Assembly (NCBI RefSeq): GCF_003628535.1
Contig: NZ_RBCI01000005.1
Span: forward strand, 62,001-126,000
Direction: 5' to 3'
Source of the DNA: Flavisolibacter nicotianae
Lineage (GTDB): Bacteria > Bacteroidota > Bacteroidia > Chitinophagales > Chitinophagaceae
DNA: 64,000 nt
Below, one piece after another: positions 24,044 to 33,637 of this stretch. Numbering within the stretch: position 1 is the first letter of the stretch; each line of letters opens with the position of its first letter. The notes beneath the pieces were generated by a model that saw nothing but the letters and a program-made list of their open reading frames with translations, had not been told where the DNA came from and ran no database searches. The position numbers were made by a program, and so were the translations under genes.

Positions 24044-24988
24044 ATGATTCATTTTGTTAGCATCTGTATTCCAGCGTACCGTCAACCAGATTTATTGGAA
24101 CGATGCCTGGCTTCTATTGCAAGACAAACGTACAAGCAGGTGGAAGTGCTCGTTTCCGACGACACTCCCGATGATGCCGTAAAGATAGTCATTGACAGGT
24201 TTACAGATCATCTTTCAATCAGGTATCAACACAATGCAAAACCCCTGGGTGCTCCCGCTAACTGGAATGCCGCTTTGCAAATGGCAAAAGGGGATTTTGT
24301 GTTGTTGTTGCACCACGACGATGAATTGGCTGACCAGGACAGCCTGGCCGTTTTTCTCCGGCCTTTTTTTGACGATCCTTCTGTGGATTTTGTATTTGGG
24401 CGGAACCCGACCATCAATCGTCTGTCGGGCACAAGGGCATTTTCCGCTACTTATTTTGCCCGTTATTATTCCGATCCCGAACGACTGATCACAGGGAACA
24501 CCATCGGTGCGCCGAGCAATGTTATGCTTCGGTCTTCTGCGCTTGAGTGGTACAATCCGACCTATAAATGGATTGTCGACATCGAAATGTACATTCGACT
24601 GTTCCGTAAGAAAAGAAAGTTTTATTACGTGGACAAAGAACTGGTTCGAATCGGGATTCATGAAGGTCAGATATCCAACGAGTGTGTTGATAATTACGAT
24701 GTCCTTTTATATGAAAACATTTCATTTGCAGCAGACAGGGCCTTTCGGGTTCGCTCACTAAGGCTTTTTGATTTTTATTGGCGCCTGTTGCGCAACGCAG
24801 GCATTCAATCCGTACAGCAACTGTCCCGGCTGCAACTCGCAGATAAAGACATTCCCCCTTTTGTACGGCGGATAATCCGCTTTCAACATAAGATACCCAA
24901 ACAAATCCTTCGGCTGGGTTTTGTTTCCAAATCATTTATGGCAGTCGATTATGCCTTCCAGCGGCTGACTTCCCGGGTCAACCGGTAG
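24044..24988 (+). CDS. Glycosyltransferase family 2
   Basis: A 314-residue GT-A glycosyltransferase. The N-terminus VSICIPAYRQPDLLERCLASI and the nucleotide-binding DDTPDD are typical. The metal-binding DxD-type motif is LLHHDDELADQD (about residue 93-104). No transmembrane segments are evident, so it works at the cytoplasmic membrane face. The sugar transferred cannot be told from sequence. I chose ATG 24044 over an upstream GTG at 24020, because the GTG overlaps the promoter element and adds no conserved sequence. It lies between FkbM and gmd in the glycan region. Confidence 0.88.
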   Translation: MIHFVSICIPAYRQPDLLERCLASIARQTYKQVEVLVSDDTPDDAVKIVIDRFTDHLSIRYQHNAKPLGAPANWNAALQMAKGDFVLLLHHDDELADQDSLAVFLRPFFDDPSVDFVFGRNPTINRLSGTRAFSATYFARYYSDPERLITGNTIGAPSNVMLRSSALEWYNPTYKWIVDIEMYIRLFRKKRKFYYVDKELVRIGIHEGQISNECVDNYDVLLYENISFAADRAFRVRSLRLFDFYWRLLRNAGIQSVQQLSRLQLADKDIPPFVRRIIRFQHKIPKQILRLGFVSKSFMAVDYAFQRLTSRVNR

Positions 24989-24999
24989 GGCGAAACGGC

Positions 25000-25007
25000 T
25001 ACATTTG
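25000..25007 (+). promoter_or_regulatory. -7 promoter element of gmd
   Basis: TACATTTG matches TAnnTTTG and lies 14 bases before the gmd ATG at 25022. It separates gmd-fcl from the GT2 gene upstream. Confidence 0.5.
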
Positions 25008-25021
25008 TTTAAACGTTAGCC

Positions 25022-26137
25022 ATGAACAAGGTTGCTTTGATTACCGGTGTTACCGGGCAGGACGGAGCCTATCTTGCCGATTTTTTACTAAACAAAGGTT
25101 ACGTCGTACACGGCATCAAGCGCCGTTCCTCGCTGATTAACACGGACCGCATCGATCATATTTACCAGGATCCGCACGAAAAAAATCTCCGGTTTATCCT
25201 CCATTACGGCGATCTGACGGACAGCACCAATATCATCCGCATCATCCAGCAGGTGCAGCCCGATGAAATTTATAACCTCGGAGCCATGAGCCATGTGCAG
25301 GTGAGTTTTGAAGAACCGGAATATGCGGCAAACGCTGATGGATTGGGTGCGTTGCGAATCCTGGAAGCCATGCGGATTTTAGGACTTGAAAGCCAAACAA
25401 AATTCTACCAGGCATCCACCTCGGAGCTTTACGGCCTGGTGCAGGAAGTTCCCCAAAGGGAAACAACGCCGTTTTATCCCCGCAGCCCGTACGGTGTTGC
25501 CAAACTCTATGGCTACTGGATTACGGTAAACTACCGCGAAGCCTATGGCATGTTTGCCTGCAACGGCATTCTGTTTAACCACGAAAGCCCGCTCAGGGGA
25601 GAAACGTTCGTGACCCGTAAGATCACGAGAGGCGTGGCCCAAATTGTTTTGGGTTTGAAAAAGAAACTTTGGCTGGGTAACCTCGATGCCCAACGCGACT
25701 GGGGCCATGCCAGGGACTACATCGAAGCGATGTGGCTGATGCTGCAACAGGAGCAGCCTGATGACTTCGTGATTGCAACAGGTATGACCACACCGGTGCG
25801 GGAATTTTCCCGCATGGCCTTTTCGCATGCCGGCATCGAAATTGATTTCCGGGATGAAGGCATCGGCGAAAAAGGCTATGTTGTAGACATTTCGAATCCC
25901 GATGCAAAGGTTGAAAAAGGAGATGTTGTTATTGAAGTGGACGAACGTTATTTTCGCCCCACTGAAGTTGACGTGTTGATTGGCGATCCCTCCAAAGCAA
26001 AAGCCCTGCTCGGCTGGGAACCGCGATACACGGTCGACGACATAGCGAAAGAAATGATAGAGGCAGATATTGCCCATTTCAGGCAACAGATTCTTTTGCA
26101 AAGCGCCGGATTCCGTACACTGAACAATTTTGAATAA
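25022..26137 (+). CDS. gmd: GDP-mannose 4,6-dehydratase
   Basis: Converts GDP-mannose to GDP-4-keto-6-deoxymannose, the first step to GDP-L-fucose. It is a 371-residue extended short-chain dehydrogenase. The NADP-binding motif is [17 protein letters not shown], followed by [15 protein letters not shown], diagnostic of Gmd. The catalytic triad is in [10 protein letters not shown] (Thr/Ser) and [12 protein letters not shown] (Tyr-x-x-x-Lys), and [16 protein letters not shown] is the substrate loop. Its stop codon overlaps the fcl start (TAATG), so the pathway enzymes are coupled. Confidence 0.97.
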   Translation: MNKVALITGVTGQDGAYLADFLLNKGYVVHGIKRRSSLINTDRIDHIYQDPHEKNLRFILHYGDLTDSTNIIRIIQQVQPDEIYNLGAMSHVQVSFEEPEYAANADGLGALRILEAMRILGLESQTKFYQASTSELYGLVQEVPQRETTPFYPRSPYGVAKLYGYWITVNYREAYGMFACNGILFNHESPLRGETFVTRKITRGVAQIVLGLKKKLWLGNLDAQRDWGHARDYIEAMWLMLQQEQPDDFVIATGMTTPVREFSRMAFSHAGIEIDFRDEGIGEKGYVVDISNPDAKVEKGDVVIEVDERYFRPTEVDVLIGDPSKAKALLGWEPRYTVDDIAKEMIEADIAHFRQQILLQSAGFRTLNNFE

Positions 26138-27072
26138 TGGAAAAGAACAGTAAAATATATGTCGCCGGACACCGTGGAATGGTTGGATCGGCTATCGTAC
26201 GCAAATTAAGAGCAGAAGGTTTTGAATCAATTGTTACGCGATCGTCGGCAGAACTGGACTTGCGCAACCAGCAGGCGGTTGCTGATTTTTTTGAAGCAGA
26301 AAAGCCAGATTATGTCATTCTAGCCGCAGCCAAGGTGGGTGGCATTCATGCCAACAACGTATACCGGGCCGATTTTCTGTACGACAATTTGATGATTGAG
26401 TCGAATATCATTCATTCGGCCTATGTCAACGATGTACGCAAGCTTCTTTTTCTTGGCAGCTCCTGCATCTATCCCAAGCTGGCACCGCAGCCGATCAGGG
26501 AAGACCATCTCCTGACAGGCCTGTTGGAACAAACCAATGAACCCTATGCCATTGCCAAAATTGCGGGTATAAAGTTGTGCGAAGCATACCGCGACCAGTA
26601 CGGCTGCAATTTCATATCGGCAATGCCAACCAATCTTTATGGACAGGGGGATAATTACCATCTTGAGAATTCACATGTCCTTCCGGCACTTTTACGCAAG
26701 TTTGACACCGCGGTGAAAGAAGGTGCGGAAGAAGTGGAAGTATGGGGAACCGGCACGCCGTTGCGGGAATTTATGTACGTAGATGACCTGGCAGATGCCT
26801 GTTTCTTTTTAATGGAACAATACGACGAAAGAGGTTTTGTTAATGTGGGCACAGGGGAAGAGGTGACGATCAAAGAGCTGGCTGAGACGGTAGCGGAAGT
26901 AACGGGCTTTCAGGGGAAGATCGTCTTCAATTCGAACAAGCCGGATGGTACACCACGAAAGCTAATGGATTCTTCTCGGTTGCATTCCCTGGGCTGGAGG
27001 CATCGAATATCTTTGAAAGAAGGTTTGCAAAAAGCATATGGGCATTTCCAACAAGAACAGGTGCCGGCCTAA
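26137..27072 (+). CDS. fcl: GDP-L-fucose synthase
   Basis: An epimerase-reductase that turns the Gmd product into GDP-L-fucose. At 311 residues it shows the NADP motif [24 protein letters not shown], the catalytic Ser in [10 protein letters not shown], and [20 protein letters not shown] with the YxxxK pair. The Cys and His used for epimerisation are in SSCIYP and the [16 protein letters not shown] region. It overlaps gmd by one base. Its stop overlaps, on the opposite strand, the end of a GT2 gene by 4 bases. Confidence 0.96.
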   Translation: MEKNSKIYVAGHRGMVGSAIVRKLRAEGFESIVTRSSAELDLRNQQAVADFFEAEKPDYVILAAAKVGGIHANNVYRADFLYDNLMIESNIIHSAYVNDVRKLLFLGSSCIYPKLAPQPIREDHLLTGLLEQTNEPYAIAKIAGIKLCEAYRDQYGCNFISAMPTNLYGQGDNYHLENSHVLPALLRKFDTAVKEGAEEVEVWGTGTPLREFMYVDDLADACFFLMEQYDERGFVNVGTGEEVTIKELAETVAEVTGFQGKIVFNSNKPDGTPRKLMDSSRLHSLGWRHRISLKEGLQKAYGHFQQEQVPA

Positions 27073-27983
27073 TACCAAAGGCGTGCGCTGACTGATTTCA
27101 AACGATGAAGAGCATCGGACGATATTGGCCGGCGCTTTTCTTTTTTAGAAATGGCTCCAATCTCTTTCCATCCTTTCAGAAAACCTTTCAGATCAAAACC
27201 GATTTTTCGTAAATACTCCATCGACCACATGAGTGCGGTGGAATAAAAATATTTTTTCGGCAGGTAACGCCAGGCCACCTTGGTTTTATTCACCCACATC
27301 TCTCTGATCTTTTCTGCTTTGGGCTTTCGTCCGAGAGGCGATTCCTTGTGAAGCATGACAACGGCATCACTGAACACGATGCTGTAGCCGGCGTCCAGGA
27401 GACGGTAGCTTAAATCGTATTCTTCCATGCCATAAAAAAAGTCGGTCGGGTAATTGCCAACCTTTTCCAAGGCCTCTCGTCGGATGGCATGTGCACCGCC
27501 GGCGTAATAATATGTCTCAAAAAACGCCTTGTCTTTGTATTGGTCAAATTGCTTGTGCGGTAGGGCATTTTTCTGCATTTCCAGTGTATCGTAATACAAG
27601 ACTTTGAACGAAACGATCGCTTTTGGACGGCTCGTGTCTTTTTTCTCAAATTCTTCCAGCAGGCGGATCAATGCATCCTTGTTTTGCAGCACGGCATCAT
27701 CATCCAGCATGATCAGGATCGGAGCGGAGCTTTTGTCGATAGCGAAATTCCGACCCCTCGCGACACCGAGATTTTCACCGGCGTTGTAATACCGGAACGG
27801 TAAGTGGCGGTTATCTGCAATGTACCTTTCCACCACAGAATAATCGGCCGTGGACGCATTGTTCACGAGTATGACTTCCTCCAGCAATTCACCGGCTTTT
27901 TCCATGGAAGCGATGTTTTGCAACAATTCCAATGTGTCGTCCGGGCGGTTGTACGTGATGATGATAAAAGCGATGGGTTTCAA
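27069..27983 (-). CDS. Glycosyltransferase family 2
   Basis: Last gene of a five-gene minus-strand glycan operon. The 304-residue protein begins [19 protein letters not shown] and has [18 protein letters not shown] and the metal-binding [10 protein letters not shown] (about residue 93-102), all typical of rhamnosyltransferase-like GT2 enzymes. [16 protein letters not shown] is the common ED-type catalytic region. Its donor and acceptor are unknown. It overlaps the GT4 gene upstream by 4 bases, implying coupled translation. Confidence 0.88.
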   Translation of the reverse strand: MKPIAFIIITYNRPDDTLELLQNIASMEKAGELLEEVILVNNASTADYSVVERYIADNRHLPFRYYNAGENLGVARGRNFAIDKSSAPILIMLDDDAVLQNKDALIRLLEEFEKKDTSRPKAIVSFKVLYYDTLEMQKNALPHKQFDQYKDKAFFETYYYAGGAHAIRREALEKVGNYPTDFFYGMEEYDLSYRLLDAGYSIVFSDAVVMLHKESPLGRKPKAEKIREMWVNKTKVAWRYLPKKYFYSTALMWSMEYLRKIGFDLKGFLKGWKEIGAISKKEKRRPISSDALHRLKSVSARLWY

Positions 27984-29170
27984 GCGTCAATCAGTTTTTT
28001 GTATGCCTCGCCAAACTGGCGAAGCGTAAAATTAGCCTGTGCATAGGCAATGTTGTTCGCACTGATGGTGCGAAGCAGGTCTTTGTTTTTTTGCAGTTCC
28101 AAAATCCATCGCGTTGCTTCCTGGATAATCGTCTCTTCGTCTGTCACCGTTGAAAATAAAAAACCGTTCATCCCGGGCTGCACATGGACAGGGACGTCAC
28201 CGACCGGTGTGGCCAGTATGGCTGCCCCGTAGGCCATGCCTTCGATCACTGCAAGAGGGAATCCTTCCGTAGAAGAAGTAATCAAAAGGACATTGCTACG
28301 CCGGTAAAGACCATGTAATTTTTCTTTCTCTTTGATGTTGCCCGCAAAATCAATAAAGGCGGTTTCAGCGGAGCGGAGTGCTTTAAAGTCATCGCCGGCC
28401 AGTATAAAGGAAATGGAAGGATCCTGCTCCTGAACCCGTTTTGCAATGGCTGTCACGAGGTGGGGACGCTTTTCCGGCGTTGCCCGACCGCTGTAAAAAA
28501 CACGAACGGAGGAAAGATCTTTCTCGTCTACACTGATGGTGTCGAAGTCGGACGCATTCGGGATGTACCGAATTCTTTCGGCAAGATTCCCAGGAACGCC
28601 AAACCGTTTGTATAATTCGATATGCTCTCTGATTTTAACCTGGCTGATCATCACCGTTTGGGAAATGAACGGAAGAAAGGGCAAACGGATATAGGAAAAG
28701 GTATTGAGAGAATGGATTAATTCAATTTGCTTGATTTCTTGATTAATCCATGGCGACAGTTTATACCCAAAATTGCATTGCCCGTTAAACACCACCGTTT
28801 TTCCTTTTTGCCGGTTGATGTACCCGCTGATGATGCCGCGGAAAATAATGTTGACTGGGTAAAGCCATTTGTTGTCGGTATACCGTGAAATGTCCCTGAT
28901 AGCGCACCCGGCTTTTTGAAAAGCGGACAGAAAGGTCTCATTGTGCGACTTTCGTGTGAAATACACAATACAGTCGGGTGATGCTGTTGTCTGCACCACT
29001 AAAGCATGAATCTTCTCCGCACCGCCTGTGTGATAAAACGGGAAAAAATAAAAGACCCGATACTCCTTCTGCAGCGGCCTTCTTGCCGCGATAAGGCGGC
29101 CCAGCAAAATGAGCGGGAACATGAGCAGGTCTTCAAGCCCTCGTTTCAAAACTAACAACCTGTACTTCAT
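27980..29170 (-). CDS. Glycosyltransferase family 4
   Basis: A 396-residue GT-B enzyme. The N-terminal domain has YFFPFYHTGGAEKIHALV, the glycine-rich acceptor-side motif. The C-terminal domain has VFYSGRATPEKRPHLV (donor-binding Arg/Lys), and TSSTEGFPLAVIEGMAYGAAILATPVG (in parts) with the E-x7-E motif of retaining GT4 enzymes. The start at ATG 29170 overlaps the stop of the preceding GT2 gene by 4 bases; the frame is open a little further but into that gene. Sugar specificity is unknown. Confidence 0.9.
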   Translation of the reverse strand: MKYRLLVLKRGLEDLLMFPLILLGRLIAARRPLQKEYRVFYFFPFYHTGGAEKIHALVVQTTASPDCIVYFTRKSHNETFLSAFQKAGCAIRDISRYTDNKWLYPVNIIFRGIISGYINRQKGKTVVFNGQCNFGYKLSPWINQEIKQIELIHSLNTFSYIRLPFLPFISQTVMISQVKIREHIELYKRFGVPGNLAERIRYIPNASDFDTISVDEKDLSSVRVFYSGRATPEKRPHLVTAIAKRVQEQDPSISFILAGDDFKALRSAETAFIDFAGNIKEKEKLHGLYRRSNVLLITSSTEGFPLAVIEGMAYGAAILATPVGDVPVHVQPGMNGFLFSTVTDEETIIQEATRWILELQKNKDLLRTISANNIAYAQANFTLRQFGEAYKKLIDA

Positions 29171-29970
29171 TTCGAAAAATGGGATTTGAGCTGCTTGCCG
29201 GCTGCTTTCAACAGGTCCAGGCATGCATGAACGAAAACGACAGATTCAAATTTGCCAAAATGTCGTTGTTTCACCTGCGCCGCCAGAAAACGAAATTTCA
29301 CTTTTGCCAGGCGTAAAAAAAGATTTATCTTCTTAAAACGTGTAGCGGACGTAGGCAGGATGCGGTGCAGCAGCAGCGGTTCCGGTAATTTTTCAATTTG
29401 CAAACCCTTGGCCAATAGCCGCAGCCAAACATCGTAATCCTCGGAATATTTTTGGTTTTCGCGGTAGGGGTATCGTTTAAAAATGTCTGCGTTCGCCATC
29501 ACTGTCGGATGCGCAAGGCAGTTGTTGAGCGGCAGGTATTTTTTGATTTCTTTAAAGGTAATGTTGCTTTTGTCGGCCTGCCAGTCCGGTAGCGGATTGC
29601 CGCTTGCATCAATCAGGTTCACTCGGGTAGCAAGAACTGCAACATTTTTTTGCCTTAAATGCTGAACCTGTTTTTCCAGGCGTTGCGGCAACGCAATATC
29701 ATCAGCATCCATTCGGGCAATGTATTTGCCTTTGGCCTCACTGACTGCATAATTCAGCGAATAGATCAGTCCCTTATTTTTTTCGTTTTTGAGATAACGT
29801 ATCCGGGGATCGCTGTATGACAAAATGATCTGTTCTGAACTGTCTGTCGACCCGTCATTGATTAAAAGAAGCTCAAAGTCCGTAAAGCTTTGTGCAAGGA
29901 TGCTGTCGATCGCTTCATTTAAGTAGGTTTCACCATTGTAAACGGGCAATATAACAGAGACTTCCGGCAT
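29167..29970 (-). CDS. Glycosyltransferase family 2
   Basis: A 267-residue GT-A enzyme: VSVILPVYNGETYLNEAIDSIL, NDGSTDSS, and the DxD motif in ARMDADDIALP (about residues 92-102), followed by HPTVMANADIF and YSEDYDVWLRL, which holds the catalytic acid. It is the third gene of the glycan operon: its start overlaps the stop of the GT4 gene by one base (TGATG), and its stop overlaps the next start by 4. Confidence 0.9.
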   Translation of the reverse strand: MPEVSVILPVYNGETYLNEAIDSILAQSFTDFELLLINDGSTDSSEQIILSYSDPRIRYLKNEKNKGLIYSLNYAVSEAKGKYIARMDADDIALPQRLEKQVQHLRQKNVAVLATRVNLIDASGNPLPDWQADKSNITFKEIKKYLPLNNCLAHPTVMANADIFKRYPYRENQKYSEDYDVWLRLLAKGLQIEKLPEPLLLHRILPTSATRFKKINLFLRLAKVKFRFLAAQVKQRHFGKFESVVFVHACLDLLKAAGKQLKSHFSK

Positions 29971-31100
29971 CAGATCGTTTGTAAAAATTGAAATGCTTTC
30001 GCTGCAATATTATTCCAATCGTGGTGGCTAAAAAAATCGGGTGGTGTCGGCTGGGGATTTTGCAAAGCGTGCACTATCGCATCGGCAAACGCATTCCAGT
30101 TTTTGTCCGGCGCTGTAAATAATTTGCCGTTTGCACCGTGAATCCCTTCAGTCATCTGTTGAAAGCAGACGACGTTCAAATGGTGGTTCAGGGCGTCAAT
30201 CGATTTGGTTTGTACGCCGCCTCCGGTCGCAACAGGGTTGACAAAAACATCCGCCGCTGCAAAATATGTCTCCATATCATCCACAGCACCTGCATACAAA
30301 AGCTTTTCTCCCTGTAAAGACCGCAAATAGGCAAAAGACGACCGTTCGATCCGGCCGCATACCAGGACTTTGTATGTCAGGACAGTTTGGTTTAACCGTG
30401 GCAAAACCTGCTGAACCAGGTTTGTAAGGGCCTCTGCGTTCGGTGCGTAGTCGAGTGTGCCGGCAAAAAGCAACAGGTTTGTTGAGATGGGAATCTTGTG
30501 CCTTTCACAGATCAGCACTCTTGCCGCCCGCTTGTCCACTACTGGCTGCGGCAGCACGCCGTAAGGGACGACAAAGGTCTTTTTGGCGTTCAGCCCAAAA
30601 TGCTGGATGGCATAGCGGCGGTCTTTTTCGGTTTTGAACAGGACGGCATCGGCCTTTCGGAGAGTCCATTTTTCAAAGAGGTAGAGAAGACGCCACCACC
30701 GTTTGTTCAATAGCCTGAACCGTATCGATTCGATATTATGCGAATGAATGATCCATTTTACCGGCAAAATCAAGTGGCAAAGAAATCCGGCGATGCCATA
30801 ATAAGGAAATTCCAGGACCAGGTGGGTTGTGCGGAGCCTTTTTGCTTTTCGCAAGATTTTCAGCCAGCAAAGTGGTTGTAGAAACTGCGTTTTAGATACA
30901 GGTAGAGAATTGTCGATGGCAAAACTTGCCGGCGAGGGTTGATTGTTCCGCGAACAGAGACAAGTCAAGGGTGCGTGCTTGGCCAGGTGTTCCATAAAAA
31001 AAAACACCCCTTTTTGCCCGCCAAAAAGGGGTGGCAACACCTTGTACCAAACCACGCTAAGAAAATTTAGGCGGGTTGTGTGTTGTTGTGTTTGCGCCAT
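29970..31100 (-). CDS. Glycosyltransferase family 4, with an intragenic terminator-like hairpin
   Basis: A 376-residue GT-B enzyme. LPPLFGGQKGV near residue 22 is the N-terminal glycine loop; IIHSHNIESIRF is in the first domain. In the second, LLFAGTLDYAPNAEAL, YAGAVDDMETYFAAADVFVNPVATGGGVQTKSIDAL (in parts) form the donor site. ATG 31100 gives the complete N-terminal strand and overlaps the end of the YfhO gene by 34 bases. Codons 23-35 encode, in the DNA, a perfect 11-bp stem followed by nine Ts (three Phe codons). A later ATG at 30995, just after the Ts, would delete the glycine loop and is rejected as the main start. Confidence 0.85.
   Translation of the reverse strand: MAQTQQHTTRLNFLSVVWYKVLPPLFGGQKGVFFFMEHLAKHAPLTCLCSRNNQPSPASFAIDNSLPVSKTQFLQPLCWLKILRKAKRLRTTHLVLEFPYYGIAGFLCHLILPVKWIIHSHNIESIRFRLLNKRWWRLLYLFEKWTLRKADAVLFKTEKDRRYAIQHFGLNAKKTFVVPYGVLPQPVVDKRAARVLICERHKIPISTNLLLFAGTLDYAPNAEALTNLVQQVLPRLNQTVLTYKVLVCGRIERSSFAYLRSLQGEKLLYAGAVDDMETYFAAADVFVNPVATGGGVQTKSIDALNHHLNVVCFQQMTEGIHGANGKLFTAPDKNWNAFADAIVHALQNPQPTPPDFFSHHDWNNIAAKAFQFLQTI
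30996..31033 (-). terminator. Intrinsic-terminator-like hairpin inside the GT4 coding sequence
   Basis: On the transcribed minus strand CACCCCTTTTT (31033-31023) pairs perfectly with AAAAAGGGGTG (31015-31005) around a seven-base loop, followed directly by T9 (31004-30996). It lies just after the YfhO stop codon and within the first 36 codons of the GT4 gene. It has every feature of a strong Rho-independent terminator, in the orientation of the operon. Confidence 0.7.
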
Positions 31101-33586
31101 TCAAAAAAGATTGCTGCCGCGATCAAAAGCAGGAGCACGATCTGGAATACCGTCGTCAGTTTTCGGCCGAGCAGGTAATCCTGCGGCTCGAATTTGAAGA
31201 CGATCTTGTGTGCGCCAGCCGGGACCTGCAAACCACGCAGCACGTAATTCACTTTCGCAATGGGTGTTTGCTTGCCGTCAATGAATGCTTTCCACCCGGC
31301 ATCGTAATACACCTCGCTGAAAACGGCAAACTGTTCTTCGTTACTGTTGAAGGTATACTCAACGACGTCGTTGTCGTTTTTGTCCAGCGTAATGCTGCCT
31401 TGCGCAGTCCAGTTGCCGTTTCCTTTCACGTTGCTGCGGAAAGATTGCTGGATAACGGCCGTGTCTTTCGGCTGGAGGGTGGCAAGAGCCGCCATTTCTT
31501 CCTTTGCATCTTTCACAACTTTGAGCGATCGTACCAACCATGCGGCTCCCAAAGCACCTTTGTTCGGCAGGGCAAACTTGGTTTGACCGTTCTGCGGATC
31601 CTTGCCGATGATATACTTGGTGTTGAGCATGTTCAGCGCCGGAAGCGAAATAGAGTCGAGTCCTGTCGGGCTGCTTTGTAAAACACCGGAGATCGTCTGT
31701 AGCTCTTTTGAAAGTTCATTTTCGATCAACTCCTGGTAAATGCGAAGCTTGGCCGGGTGATATCCGCCAACGGCATTGAAATGATAGGATGTGAAGTTCT
31801 CGTTAAAGGGATTATACAGGTTAAAGACACGGAAATAAGACTTGTCGGCCAGGATTTGCTGGTCAAAATTATTGGCTGCAAAACCGGCTTCGTTTTCCGA
31901 GGGTTCCATGTAACTCTCCTGGTTAAGATATTTACTGTCCACCGGCAGCAAATCGATCAACGCCACAACTGCCAGGATCAGCCCAAGCACCAACGGTTTT
32001 ATGATTTTCCGAACGGCAAGGTAAAGCGCACCTGCACCCAGCAGGCAAAAGCCGATGGTGCGCAGGATGTCGGAAAGGAAAAGCGATTTCCGGTCCGCGA
32101 TCATGCCGTCATAAAACGTACGGACAGCTTCGGATAATTGCGGTTGGTTAGCCGAAGCCACTTGTTTCAGAAGCTCCTGGTCCTGCATGCTTTTGTAATC
32201 GAACGAAAGGTAGCACAGAAAGAAAATTGCCAGTACCACACCCACGGCAATCAGTCCTTTTTTAAAATAAGGCATAAACGGGTGTGCTTCTTTTTCGGTT
32301 GCCACTTTGTCCACAGCCAGTGTAGCCAGCAGGGGCAAAAGCAACTGCGGGATCACGAGGATCATCGACGGCGCCCTGAATTTGTTGTACAGCGGCAGGA
32401 AATGGTAAAGCAGGTTGTTGAAGCCAAGAAAATATTTACCCCAGCTCATGAAGATTGACAACACGACAGCCGCAAGGATCCACCATTTGTACCGGTTGTC
32501 GAGCACAAAGAATCCAATGATGGCTAAAAAGCAAATGAGTGCACCGACATAGGGGGGACCCGACGTGCCGCCAATGCCACCCCAGTAAAAAGAAAGGGGC
32601 AGCTGCTGCTGTAATTGTTGTGGCAGCGTACGCAAAGCTTCCACTGCTTTCGATTCTTCGCTGCTCACTTCTTCTTTGTCGCTGCTGCCGCCAAAGGCCC
32701 GTGGCACCATCATGACGATGGGCTCTGCTTTGCCAAGGCTGTAATCAAATGCATAGTCTTTGGTAAGACCGTTTTCGGCGTCGCCGGCATGTTTTTCCGT
32801 CAGTTCGCCCGAGCCGCCACGGATGGTTCGCTTTTGGTATTCAAGCGTAGCCAGGAAGGTAACGGCGTTGATCAATAAACCCACAACACCCGCAACCAGG
32901 GTAAAGCTGAGGGCTTTTGTGAGGTGACTGAACTCCTTTGCTTTCACCCAACGGATGATGTAGGCAATGGTCATAATTCCAGCCACGAGGAAGAAGTAGT
33001 AATCGATTTGCGGGTGGTTAATGGCAATCATGGTCGCCGTCATCAGTCCCGTCAGCGCCGCACCAAGCCAATAGTTGCGCCGCTCGTAAATGATCAGGAT
33101 GCATCCGAGCAAGGCAGCCATGTAAGCTATCGACCACATTTTGGTTTCGTGGCCAACGCCGATGATCACCGCGTTATAAGTGGCATAGGCAAAAGCCAGC
33201 GAACCAAATATGCCGATGTAGGGATTAATGCGCAAGACGCAACAGAGAAAATAAAAGCAAATGCAGGCCAAAAAGAAAAACTGGATGGGCTTCGGCAAAC
33301 CAAGCGTGAGGACGGCATGCATGTACCAGGGCAGGACATTGTTGGCCGGCATACCGATCTGGAAAGCGGGCATGCCACTGAAAAGTGACTTGGTCCAAAG
33401 CGGGTATTCTCCATGTGCCTCTTTGTATGTCTGCGATTGGTGAATGGCTCCTTTCCAGTGCGTCACATCGTTTTGGTTCAACACTTTTCCCTCCAGCGCA
33501 GGCTGACAGTAAAGTGCAGCAACAACCAGGAACACAACCAGAGCGATGAGGTGGGGAAGGAGTTTGGCAAAGAGGCCTTTCTTCAT
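31067..33586 (-). CDS. YfhO-family membrane glycosyltransferase
   Basis: An 839-residue multi-pass membrane protein, first gene of the glycan operon. YfhO proteins are GT-C enzymes that use lipid-linked sugars on the outer side of the membrane; the Gram-positive ones glycosylate lipoteichoic acid. Residues 10-28 are the first membrane helix, followed by a large loop with LNQNDVTHWKGAIHQSQTYKE, containing the conserved ND and acidic residues of the family. About twelve further helices run to about residue 560. A soluble domain follows (YFRVFNLYNPFNENFTSYHF, MLNTKYII), then a last helix near the C-terminus. Its end overlaps the GT4 gene by 34 bases. Confidence 0.85.
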   Translation of the reverse strand: MKKGLFAKLLPHLIALVVFLVVAALYCQPALEGKVLNQNDVTHWKGAIHQSQTYKEAHGEYPLWTKSLFSGMPAFQIGMPANNVLPWYMHAVLTLGLPKPIQFFFLACICFYFLCCVLRINPYIGIFGSLAFAYATYNAVIIGVGHETKMWSIAYMAALLGCILIIYERRNYWLGAALTGLMTATMIAINHPQIDYYFFLVAGIMTIAYIIRWVKAKEFSHLTKALSFTLVAGVVGLLINAVTFLATLEYQKRTIRGGSGELTEKHAGDAENGLTKDYAFDYSLGKAEPIVMMVPRAFGGSSDKEEVSSEESKAVEALRTLPQQLQQQLPLSFYWGGIGGTSGPPYVGALICFLAIIGFFVLDNRYKWWILAAVVLSIFMSWGKYFLGFNNLLYHFLPLYNKFRAPSMILVIPQLLLPLLATLAVDKVATEKEAHPFMPYFKKGLIAVGVVLAIFFLCYLSFDYKSMQDQELLKQVASANQPQLSEAVRTFYDGMIADRKSLFLSDILRTIGFCLLGAGALYLAVRKIIKPLVLGLILAVVALIDLLPVDSKYLNQESYMEPSENEAGFAANNFDQQILADKSYFRVFNLYNPFNENFTSYHFNAVGGYHPAKLRIYQELIENELSKELQTISGVLQSSPTGLDSISLPALNMLNTKYIIGKDPQNGQTKFALPNKGALGAAWLVRSLKVVKDAKEEMAALATLQPKDTAVIQQSFRSNVKGNGNWTAQGSITLDKNDNDVVEYTFNSNEEQFAVFSEVYYDAGWKAFIDGKQTPIAKVNYVLRGLQVPAGAHKIVFKFEPQDYLLGRKLTTVFQIVLLLLIAAAIFFEWRKHNNTQPA

Positions 33587-33637
33587 AACGGCTTGTTTAA
33601 ACGCGACAAAATAAGTCCATTTGACCTAATATTGTTC

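Noticed and set aside
29970-30995. A GT4 start at the ATG 30995, just after the T9 run, which would put the hairpin outside the coding sequence.
   Set aside because: It would remove the first beta strand and the glycine loop LFGGQKG that GT-B enzymes need, and both are encoded in frame upstream from ATG 31100.
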